This document shows, piece after piece, positions 25,201-37,300 of a stretch of 64,000 nt of DNA. Under the pieces are notes generated by a model, which saw nothing but the letters and a program-made list of their open reading frames with translations, did no database searches and was not told where the DNA came from. This DNA is from Pomacea canaliculata (Eukaryota > Mollusca > Gastropoda > Architaenioglossa > Ampullariidae). The stretch lies in NCBI RefSeq assembly GCF_003073045.1, contig NC_037594.1, positions 21,582,927 to 21,646,926 of the forward strand, in the 5' to 3' direction. Position 1 is the first letter of the stretch. Each line of letters opens with the position of its first letter. The position numbers were made by a program, and so were the translations under genes.

Positions 25201-25365
25201 AAATATACATCAACTCAAGGCGTTGCTACTGACTGAAGTGAAGTTTGCAGCTGAACGGGCAGTAGATAGAGATGGATCCCATCGCCATACTGTGTGCATA
25301 AGAGTTGCTTGGTGAGAAGGACTTTCACCACTCACAACTGGATCAGCAAAAGACACACGGCGTTT
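22270..25365 (-). other. RIF1: RIF1 PP1-docking and C-terminal domain (exons 26-30)
   Basis: Exon 26 opens with KRRVSFADPVV, the RVxF PP1-binding motif (25,359-25,348). Its SILK-type partner GILK is at the end of exon 25. Exons 27-28 encode FPALVDCSKSAEIILPQLTS, then RGVHTIGDLARLTEVDIQLM and VKTPKVDVVRGALQRYY, matching the human C-terminal domain (IILPQITSNMW, IKTIGDLSTLTASEIKTLPI). The final exon ends with LTNSELFEFHKQLSNLTSIV, the conserved terminal helix region. The last exon's acceptor at 22,593 is set by phase; the more obvious AG at 22,622 would give an early stop. Confidence 0.88.
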
Positions 25366-28300
25366 CTGAAATATAAGCAATATCTCATTGTTCAAGTAGA
25401 CAAATGAAGAAAGTTAATGCACCAGAGGTGATGAAAGAGGTGGTAGGTACCAAGAAAGCAACACATCTAAACGTAATAGACATGACAAAGAGCAGAACTT
25501 TTACTTCAATCACTTAATTAAAATAAACAAACGAACAACAAAAAGCAAAAAAAATAACAATCATGTCAGCATGTTTACCTTGCCAGGAGGTAGACTGCAG
25601 TCCTGCTGGCTTCCATCTTGACTTAACCTCACTTGAGAACGCTTCTTCAAAATACCGCTAGGTGAGGCAGAGGGGGATGCTGCCTCTGTGTCCATCAGAT
25701 GATTGGCAAGCCCTCTTCTGTCCCCATCCTCTTGACTGCAGTTTGCAGACTTCTCTGGACTGCTCCCATGGCACACCTGTTCCCGCTGCAGAAGGCTGCG
25801 TCGAGCAAGAGTCTTGGCATGCAGGCGTATGGCCCGCAATCTTTTAACTTTGGAATCAGAGCTGACAGTCTTCTGGTGCAGCATGCCAAAGTCCAGTGGA
25901 GAGTCAGTCACGTTCTTTGCTACATCCATTGTGCCCTGACTATCCAAGTCTTTGGTGCTGTTTGGTGTCACCTGCAGTGTTGTGTCCTCCCCTGTCACAG
26001 ACTCCGTCACATCAATTTCAGAAGAATCAGTCTCCAGAGAGATCAGAGTTTTTCCAACAAAGCTGTTTGTGCTTGTGAATTGTGATTCAACACATAACTC
26101 CTTTTCTATACACATCTGCCGTTCTTCTACACTTACATTTAGATCATTTGTTTGTTTATTATCACTGTTTTGGTTTTGATCTGCTATATTGGTACCAGCA
26201 GTGCCATTGTCTTGATCTACTGTTTGTTTGACAGGACCAACATTGTCTTGATCAGCTGCATTGCTAGCAGGACTAACATTGTCTTGATCAGTTGTAGTGC
26301 TAGCAGGAACAGCATTGCCTGGATCACTTGTCGTTATAACAGGACTACAATACTCTTGATTAATTGTATTGGTAACTGGGCTACAATTGTCTTGATCAGT
26401 TGTCTTGATAACAAGAGTAACACTGTCTTGATCAGCTGTCTTGATAACAGGAATAAAACTGTTTTGATCAGAAGTATTGCTTAGCAGGACTACTATTGCC
26501 TTGATCTTCAGCCCGGCTAACAGGACTACTTACTTCATGGCAAGATACTGGTTCACCAGCTACACTTGACTCTTCCTCGTGAGTGACCTTTTGCAACTGT
26601 TGGCTGGTTTCTGAAGGAATCTCGGTGTCTGTCACTTTAAGGGAAAATGTAAAATCCTCTTCTGGGGTCAGACCTCTGCTTGGCACTGGCTTTACCCAAG
26701 GATCAGCTGAAGACTCTTGAACACACCCTAAATGTTCATTTGGAGAATCCTTGTCGCTGACAGAACTGTCACAATGCTCTAAATTTTGCTCACCACTACA
26801 GACCAACATTTCACCTTCAACACTCTGCATGCTAGGAAAAATGTCTTGTGAATTATGCACAGTCTCATTAGAAATATTTTCTCTCAGACCCTTTTCACTG
26901 TCACAAGAACCATGACCATCCTTTGAATTGTCATTTTTACCCAAAGAAATGTAAGGCATGCCTGAAGATGCAACACTTTCTCTTTCAGGACAGTATCCAT
27001 CATAAATGGTATTCACAATAGCATCACTCACTTCTATGCTTTTGACCTGACAGTGTTCTTTTGCTGAAGAAGTAGATGACACTGGAAAGAAACAATTTTC
27101 TTCTTTTTCTAGGATTGCATTGCTGCAGAGTTTGTTCAAGCATTCATTATTTAATTCCTGAGCTAAATCTATGCTCTGATTACACACATAGTCTTTCACT
27201 TCAGACACTGAATGATGCAAACCATGTTCTTCATTGCTATCTTCTTCTGTATTTTTTTTTATAGGCATTTCATTGTCTGAAACATCCTGAGAGTTTAGAA
27301 ACGATACTTTGTTGATGGTAATACGATGATGCAAGAATCCATCATCATTTATGCTGCCAAGTTTTGCTCCATTTGGCTCATCTAATACTGATTTTTCAGC
27401 AACACTCTCAATTTTCTCTGCAGTTGCCTCAATATCAAGCTGCAAAACACCAGGATCTTCTGTCTGGTTTTTATCAATTTTGTTCTCAGTCTCTTTATTT
27501 TTGTCTGCATCCATTTCTTCCTCTGTTCTGTGGTCATTATCGTCTTTTTGGTTATCTGAGAAATTCAATAATTGTTTATCTGTCACCAACTCTTTCCCTT
27601 CAACATTCATTTCTTGATTTATGCACGATTCACTGACCTTGCTCAAGGACACTGACCCGCATGCACAGGATTCTAATGTCTGAACTGACAATGTAAAATC
27701 TGCATCACTGTTAGGATGTACTTCACTTTGCTCGGGGGCAACCTGTTGTTGCATATCCATCAGCAACAGTTCTTTCCTGTCCTCCAGATCCATTTTTTCG
27801 CCTTTCACCTCATCAGAACTCTCCAGCTCTAACTGAGTCTTTTTCTGTTTTCGGAAAAGTCGCTTTGGTGACTGTAACACAAATGATGATGACCCTGTTC
27901 CACTTTTTGATCGTGTGCGTCGTTTATTACTAGATGATCGAAGTCTCACAGATACTGGAGACAATGATGACCGTCTAAATGCATCTTTGTTCAGCCTCCG
28001 TTTGACTTTTTCAGAAAACATTTTTTTCTTAAGAATAACTGGTCGTGCAGAACTAATCTTCTCTTTGACTGGAGATGCAGAGCATGTGATCACATCTTCT
28101 GGATCTTTGCTCACTGACAGATGGGTGATTTTAGTTTCAGCACTGATCCCTCCACGGTCCATATCTGAGATATTGTTCTTTTTGAGATCTTCAGTCTTAC
28201 AGAATGGTTGGAGCACACTTACTTCACCTTGAAAAACATTCTGAATACTCTTTCTCTGTCGAAATTGCAACTTTGTTGAAGTACCCCGTGTTTTTGGCAA

Positions 28301-31300
28301 CCTGCTCTTTGCCAACCTCATTATCGTGAGCCTGGTGGCGTCCTTTCCTCTGCTGATCTTTCTTGGTTTCTTCAGGTGGTGCCACAAGTGCAGGAATACC
28401 AACTTCAGTCAACTTACTTGTGTCCACAAGACCAACCATTCCTGATGAGTAAGAATGTGCTTTTGAGCTCAGTGCAATCTGTGAGAGAGGCAAGTCTTCA
28501 GACTCAGAATCCATGTCTGTAGTATTTCTAGGAGACCCAAGAAGACTCTTAGAGACTGACCTTCGTCTTGCTTCCTCCATTTTTCTCTTTGTTGTGCTTT
28601 TTCTTTGAGGTGTCCTGCTGGCTGATGCTTTAAGGTCTGGTGTCTTCTCGCCAACCTCTTGGGGACTGAGGTCTACTTTTGTACCAATTTCCGCTGCTTT
28701 TATGTTTTCATTTTCTGCTACTTCATGCCAAGTATGCGTATTTTTAAGGAATGCCTCTCTATCAGTTATATCTTTTTTGCTGCCTTGCTTCACCTTTAAG
28801 TTCCTCCGTTCCAGGGTCTGGAGTTACCACAAGATCCAAGCTGGCAACTTGTTTTGCAGCCAACTTCTGCCCCTTTCCCCTCAACTCTTTACTGGGGGTT
28901 TTGTGGTGCTGCCCATTGCCATCTTTGCAGCAAGAACATATGGACTTTCTTTCTGTCCTTTTTGGATTGCGACGCACCTTTTGGGCTGACTCTACCTTTG
29001 TTGGTGTGCGTCTCTTTCTCTTGTTCAATGGATGCCCTGCAGATCCTTGCAAATTTGTTTTCTGCAAGTCATGTTCAACAGACTCCAACTGGGAAGTTGA
29101 CTGTGATTCCATGTTCTGGCTACCATCACTGTCAGCTGTCGCAGTAGACACAGTCAAAGCTTGGGAGTGACAAAGCTCAGCAGGCAATGACAGGTTCTTG
29201 AGCTGCTACTAAGCCAGGGTCACACTCGGTATCATCTGCTGCATTTCTCAGTTTGTGTTTCTGCTCTCCCAGCTGCATGTTTGAGGCTTCAAGAGCAGTC
29301 ACCTCTTCATCTTGTAAAGAAGTATCCTCCTGAAGTAGCTCTGAGAAGCCAAAGAGTGTTTCTCGATTGTATATGGCCCTTTTCTGTTTATTAGTACCCT
29401 TTTGGTTAAGCTTTGAATTACTTGTCAACTCCTCTGATATCTGGCTGCTAATATTTTCAGGTGAGAATCCCTGAGATAATGAAGGTTCACAAAGAGTATG
29501 CAATTCCTTACTAGAAGGGATTATTTCTATAGTATCACTTCTACATGCATCTTCTGCTCCTGCAGCCAATTCTGTTGCAGTCCTCTGCTCTTGAAGAACT
29601 GCAACATTTGACATCTCTTTGTCCTGTGGAACTAGCTGTTTCAATGCAGCAGACTCTTCTGATCTGTCTGTAGTGGCCATAAACCTGTTGGTTTCATCTG
29701 GCAACAGATGTGTTTTGTTGGCATCAAGAACTGATTCTCTGGAAGAGGTGGATGTCTGTTTTAAAATAATTTTTTTAGGGGGAGTTTCCTGAATGGATAA
29801 ATCAGTAGTCAGGGGCTTACAGCTTTGTTCCTCAAGTGACTGAGTTTCTTCCACAAATGTCTGAGGTATCCCTTGTGGAGGTGTTCTGGCAGAATGCATA
29901 CTGCTTTCATCACTTTTATTTCCTTCACTACATTGTGCACTAAGCAAAGATGATGACAAAGATACATCAGGCTTGGAAGTCTCAGCCTTTTTCAGCCATT
30001 TTTCCAAGCTGGTGCAGATGGGTAAATTGGCAGGCTTTGTCCCTGAACTTTTGCAATCAACTTCAGAGACCAATCTACTTCCTGGCTGCGAGTTTTTCTG
30101 GATGAACATCCTGCGGAAATCTCTTCCTCTAATTTCTGACTGTACCGCCTTCTAGTCACTGGCGGACTCTGACTGAGGGATTTGAATGGTCTGAAAAATG
30201 GATCAGCTTCCTGGATCACCATCTGCTCTCCTGATGACGACTCAGACAAAGAGCTCTTGGTGGTTATGGAAGATTCTTTGCTACTCAAAGTCTCAATCAA
30301 CTTCTCACCAAACATTGCCAACTGATTAGGTTCAGGATATGGTAAGCTTGTGGTCTTTCCACATTTTCCAAATTTTTGTACGTTTCCTTCACACATATTC
30401 TCTTCCCCAATTTCTTCTTGTAATAAAGATTTATTCTGTTCTGTGCTTTGTTTTTGGGCAGAACTGCATGGTTCAGTTTCTGCTTGGGATTTATTTTCTT
30501 GAGATTTGTCCTCAAAATGGACAGTCTTTCGACGAAGACTTCTCCTTACTGATGGGTGAATCCTTTTCTGTTTGACATCTGGAACATCCTGTTCTTGGAC
30601 TTCTTCAGCGGTCTGCAGCAATGTAACAAACAATATTCGTTATAACTATGTGCAACAATAAACTGAAGTAACAGCAAAATCAAGACTAGAAAACCCACTT
30701 TAAATTCAAGGACACGAGTGAATAATATCCAACTAGAGCTCCTCAGTGATGGCTTGACACACTGATGTGGACTATGATGTAAGTTTTGGCTTCCTTAGCC
30801 TCCTGCACTAGCAATCACCTGTGAATAAGACCTGTCAGACTATTACTATTGTCTAATGTGACAGTAACAGCTGCTGAGGGTTGGGAAGCTAATTTCTTAG
30901 TAATGGAAAATTAAAAAGAAACCCTTAACTTTCCCCCCACTACACCTTTGTGCCTATCTTTGCCTTACAAAGACTTCCAAATTCTGAAGGTCTTTATATA
31001 ATAATAAAAAAATGCAAAATTTGTAAAGCCCATACTCACACTCTTAGTGCTTAAGAACAAGAATGAAACATGGACAGCATCCGAGGGACAGGAAAACAAA
31101 CAACATATGAACTATAAAAGAATAAACAACTGTACTAATGAAGAATAAAATCCAATACAGAAAACACAAAGAGGAACCAAATAACAAGAACTGAGAATAG
31201 CATGATGTTGCAAAAAGGAAGTGTGTGTAAAAGGACTTAGCATTATGGGAAAGGTTGTTAGGCGTAATTTTTACGGAAGAGCTGCGTTTTCAGTGCACAT

Positions 31301-34300
31301 TTTAAGGATCCTATAGTGGGTATGTGGCAAATATGGAAAGGGAGAGAGTTCCATTCTTTTGCTGCACAGTAACTAAAAATCTAGTGGCCATATGCTGTTG
31401 TTCTGGAAGAGTAAGAAGACAATCATCAGACAATGAGCAGTTACCTAGCTGCGACATAAGGGAAGAGCAGTTCAGAGAAATAATCAGGGCAGGTGCCAGC
31501 AAAGAAATCACAACATAGCACAGAAAGTTTGTACTAGATGTGAGAATGGATGGGTAGCCATATATCTTTAGATGTGAATAAACACAAGCTGATCAAGTCA
31601 TAAATAGGCTTTCAGGTTAACTCCAAATCAATATTCAGGAACAATTCCAAATAAAAGAATTACCTTTTGTTCCAGTTCTTGAGACTGGCTAGAGTTGATC
31701 ACAATGACAGCATTATCATCTTTACTTGTCACTAACACTGACCTGCAATATGATTTAATCAGTCAAAGCTTTCTTTGATCACAAAACAACTTCAATAAAT
31801 GCAATTTGAACAGACTAGTTCATATAAATCTGTTCCATAATCATTTTCTCATATTTCCAAAAGATAAAGCAATGTTCTAGTCATGCTTATATCTGTTCTG
31901 ACCACATCAGTCCTTCAAGCTATGTCATGTATCCTGTCTATTCTTTAATTCTTTCCAAGCTCCTCAATTATGTTCTTAAGTATGCTTTGCTAGCATGAAT
32001 GCACAGTTTTTAAATTATAACTTTGTACATGAGGGAAGAGTGAAAAGAACCCACTTACTCTTGCTGTGTGTCAGAAGATGACAGCTGAGACATGAGTGAC
32101 ACATCCTGTGAGATATCCAAATTGTTGTACATCACTGGGAAAACACTGTTTGTACAAAAATAGACATAATCATCTATTCATATGCTTCAGAATTAAATAT
32201 TAAATAAAAGAGTTACAATTTCTTAAATGTCTGACTTTTCAAAGAGACCCGCAGCTAGGCACTTCTAGGCGTTTACACTGCACACAAGAAATTTCTTTAA
32301 AATGAGGGAAACTTAACATTCTATACGCTTTGCTTCTGCAGCAGTCTTAAGAGCTACAGCGTGTTTCGAACACTGTAATGCAAACTGGGTAGTGTCACAA
32401 AACACATCATGCTGTAACACAAAAAAATATATATATAAAGGAAGAAACTGTTGGCTTCTATGAATTACTTCCTGTAAGGTGCTAAAATAGTTAACCTATT
32501 GGGTATTTTGTTATATATCTTAAAGTAGGAAATAAGCTAGTTGGCCAAGTGCCATGCTTGAGATGGTTACTCAATTTGACATGGATTTGTACACCAACAG
32601 CTAAAATTGACAATTTTATTGTTTCACACTTTATGTTTATATATATATCTTGTGGAAATACTTACCACCACTACTGTTCTAAATGGGGTCACTTTTCCTC
32701 TACTGAATGAGTTATAAAATGAAGCTTAGCATAAATAGTGGAGGGTTGATGTTTTGCTAACAAAACAGGCAAAAATGTTAAATAGTAGAATTTTGAAATT
32801 TATTTTGTCTCATAGTAATATAATTTTGTTTAAAATTTAAATTAGAAATCTCAAACTCAGCTAAATTTTCAAATGTCAAGAGACGGAAAATGAAGGTAAA
32901 TCTCGCATTGAAAAATTTCTGACATACCGTTTCTCCTTCATTACTTCCTTCTGGTGTTCTGTTAATATTCTACGTTTTTTAGGTTTGGCGTTGATGACGA
33001 CAAAATCCTGCAATATGAAAATGTAAAGATTGCACTCTTAAGAAAATATATTGTGATACTCTGCATCCTAAAAAAATTTTTTTTAGTTCTAACTACCACA
33101 TTGGGCAAAAATTATAGACCTCAATGTGTTGAATTGTTTTTGATTAAATTTCTGAGTTAAAAAATGTCTCCTTATAATTGAATCTTTCCTGAAGCATCCC
33201 AGAGTTGTGTTTCAGAAACGATGGTAACATTTTTCTTTTGCAATCTAAAACTGTAAAAAGAAAAATTTAAGAAACCCAGCATCTATCATTTAAGCCCAAA
33301 CTTGCTAGTTCACCTGCCATTCAATTAAAAGGAACCAAACTCTCCTCAAATGACACAGATTTACATCATTTGCATTCTTTTACAAAACCTTAATAATGCA
33401 GTACCTCATCAGGCATTAAATCCACTGTCAGATTTTTTCGTGCCCGCCCTCCAAATAAACCACCAGTGAGGCTACTTGGGACAACACTCTTTGCAGGAGA
33501 TAAATGGCTTGGTTTAGGAGAGAGTTCTTTTTGCAGTAGGCTGCCTCTTAAACGAACTGGTGAAGGCATTCCAGGCAGCAGTGGTTCTGGGGCCTGCGAG
33601 TCCAGCTGCAAAAATTGTTTTTTCTTCTTGCACAAATAAAACTTCCATTATGCAACTACTGCCAATGCAATTTACTACTTAATTTATTTGCAACACTAAT
33701 AGCTACTGTTCAATAGCTGTGTAATTAATCCTATTTTTGAGAGTGATGCAAAACAGGCAGTGTAGTGGAGGTTATTTCTCAGTTCACACCTCTTGGTCAC
33801 AACTTCTAGCTCTTAGCTTTGTGGATAGGGCAAAAGATGACAATGACTGAAGTTCTACTTCAACAACTGCTAATAACATAGGAAAAAAGTATGCACTGTT
33901 ATAAGAGATTTCAAAGAACGAAAAAGACAAAGACAAGAAACAATTGTGAGTCAGCACTAATTTTTCGTCAAATACATTGTTTCTCTACTTGCCCAGACAC
34001 ACTTCATAAATCAAAATTTATAAGAAATTGAATAAATTAAAATAAAAACCCACCTGACTTATCTGACTGAGAGGTGTCTCATCAATGACTGTTACATCAA
34101 TGTTTGTCCATCCTGGCAGCAGGATTTGGATTTTCTCTTTCACCTTGCTAAGCACTGGCCTACAGCCAAAAGAAAACACAATGCCTTAGCAAAACTGAAA
34201 GTGGAGTGTAGACCCAGCTCCACCACAGATGAATGAGCATCTCATACATACCTCTAAACCTTTCTTTCAAACCATATTTACACACCTAAATAGTTATAAT

Positions 34301-37300
34301 TTAACATAATTTAGATCACCTTCAAACTTTAACCTTCTAATCAACATGCGGCTGTATGGCTGGACATTTGTAGATAACTAAGAGTGCATTCACATTGTAA
34401 ACTTCAGTGCATCAGCTGGTCTTCACCATGTTATAGCGCATTGAGCTTTATTCTCTGTGAGGAAATGTGCTGTTATTATTGTTATATAAAACAACTGCAA
34501 AACTGATTAGCAATGAATGATATTATGCAGAAGACACTATACACACACATTACTCTGAAATGTTTTTTTTCTCTAACAATGTGAAACATCTTTATGAGAA
34601 GTTACAAAATATCTTTTAAAAAAAAAAAAGGAAAATTGCAAATGTTTTTGCAAGGCACAGACAAAATCTTACTGCAGTTCATCAGGGTATGTCAAAGGTG
34701 CTGATCGAGAGAAAGTGGCATTCCACAGAAGAACAGTCTGGTTCTTTATCTGACGACGAGAATGAAGGAAAGTAGCTTGAAGCAAAGGTGACAGGTGATT
34801 AAGCAGATCACTATCATAGGGACCACTGTATCGACTCTGAATCATCGTGCAAACGTCTGCCCAAAGTTTTTCCAGCTGCATTAAAATAAAGAAATCAAAC
34901 ATGTTAATTGACCACATAAAAATGTGAGGTTTATCAAAAATAAAGACAATATAAACAGCTCTAAACACAGTTTGACACCTGTTCTTTGTCAACTGCATCT
35001 CAATTACACATTTATTGGTTACAAGCAGCTTAATACCCATAGCCCATCTTGCAGACCTAGTCCCATGCCTTACCTTGTATTTATGAACCCTCCAACTATA
35101 ATGCATTTATTTTTGACAAATAGGAAATCCCTCAAAGTAGACTGGACTATATTGACAATTTTCATAATGAAAGTTTAAAAACTCATCTCAATTAGAGCAA
35201 TAATTTTTTAAAAATCATGAAAATTTGCAAAACCATACCTTCTGCAGGAAAGCTGGGGTGTGAAGTTTTAGGGACGATTTCTTGTTTGCCACCTTCATGT
35301 AGTTAGCAAGTGGGGAAGCTATTGTCTCCAGCATATGTCTTACAACAGAAGATGTACTAACACGAGTCACAAGCACTGTCATCACCTCTAAGCTTGTATT
35401 GGCTGTGATGATGAGATGTGCAGTCTCTTCTCCTGTTTTATGCTAACCCATCAAAGACAATATCAAATAAGAGTTGTCTGATAATCTGACATGGGCAAAC
35501 CCAAATTTTATATCTTGTGGTAAATATTCCTGAGGTATGTTGCCTTATTGTTGTAGAGATGGAAAACAAACTGGAATACAAATAACTTAAAATATATAAG
35601 AGTGGGGGGCGCAGTCTCAAGCTATCAAAAAAACTTATCATCAGTGCCTCTCACAATTATATATTATAAGTTATATTAAAGAGATCTAAGAAAAAATTAT
35701 TTTACCCTTTTTAGCACATTTCAAATAAAAAATATTTTTGAAAAATATTCTTTTACTCACTTTATTAAGAAACTGATAATAATATAATAATCTTTTTGAT
35801 ATATTATAAACATTTTTATAAATGGTTTAAAAGTTTTACAGTTCATGAGTTTCACCTGATTAGTAAAAGGCAGTTCTTCACTTGGATTAATAGCACTTGC
35901 ACACACTGCCTCCATTAAACTGGCCACAAGGCAGACAAAAGAGTGAATGTTTCCCATAGGTTTTTGCCGCCGCCGGGTCCATTTGGAAGGACTTGGTGAC
36001 AGCCCAAGACCAAAGGTCTGCTTTGGTGCAAGAGACGAGAAGTCAACAGTGTCTACAATGACCTGACACACATTCATCAGGTAATCCAAAAGTGCTGCAT
36101 CCTGAAAAAAAAAGCCACTTTAAGCAAAATAAAATATAAACAGCATAAAAAAATCGAAAGTTTGAATGTCAAAATGCATTCTCTAAATCATCCGCAGGAA
36201 TGATTATCTTAAGCTTACAAACACCCAACTAACAAATTAGGAGCAATGTACTCTACTTACATGAAGATGATCTTTGCTTGTGTATGTTTCCAGTATTCTG
36301 CTACTCATGTACTCAACAATGATGTTTGTCTCTGCATTGGGAACCAGAGCAGAGAGACGAGCAAATGTACGATACAACTCTGACCATGTCTTCATGAGCG
36401 CCTTCAGAACAGACTGTATGGAAATAAGCACAAAATGATGAATGCTGGTCATACACATCATCTTTTGATAAACGATGTCTTAGGAATTGAAAAACATGAT
36501 TTGGCATTTGGGCACTGAATTTAAGAAACTTTTTTTAAATCTTGACACCCCAAGCATAAAAAAGTGTCCTAAAGGGTTCTTTCCCCACATAAAGTGAATT
36601 TTGCAACGTAAGTATTTCTAGCCTTCGCAATGCACTCTGAAAGCACAGATGTTTCAAATATTAAAAAAAAAAAATAACTATGACCACTCACACAAATGGA
36701 AGGATTTTTAGCTAAACAAAACATCTTATCAGAGGATTCATTTAAACGAGCACTTTTTTAAAATTTAATGGTCACTTCACTATCTATAAATTATATTCAT
36801 ACCAACAATAAAAATTTTACTACCTGGTTGACCCTGGACCCAAGCTGGTGTGTAACAGGAATAAGTAGTATGGCATACAAGCAGTCAAAGTTATATTCCA
36901 AGGAGTCTCCTTGATTCACCTCATTGGTCTGAAAAATACCACTTTTAGTAGCAAAATTTCTTTCTTACCAGGTGACATGACTATATGGAGTTCACCCTAC
37001 TAGCTACCCAATTCTAGCTGTCTGCTCCCAACTTGTCGAGGTTGACCAATGAACAGAGTGCACACAAACTCAACCAACCTGATACTGCCATGTTTACTCA
37101 ATAAGACGACCTCTGCAGTTTTTGTTTTTTGCTTAAGACCCACAGCAGAAAGGCGGGAGGGAACTAGTGATCATGTCATCTGATAAGTACTCAAAGAAAG
37201 TAACTAGTAGGGTGAACTCCAGTCTTGTCATCTGGTACAAAACAAAACCATCTGTTTTCATTATGCTAAGACTCAATCAATGAATGTGGACATTTTTATA

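Noticed and set aside
26152-26484. 110-codon plus-strand frame with internal repeats
   Set aside because: Antisense shadow of the RIF1 36-bp tandem repeat.
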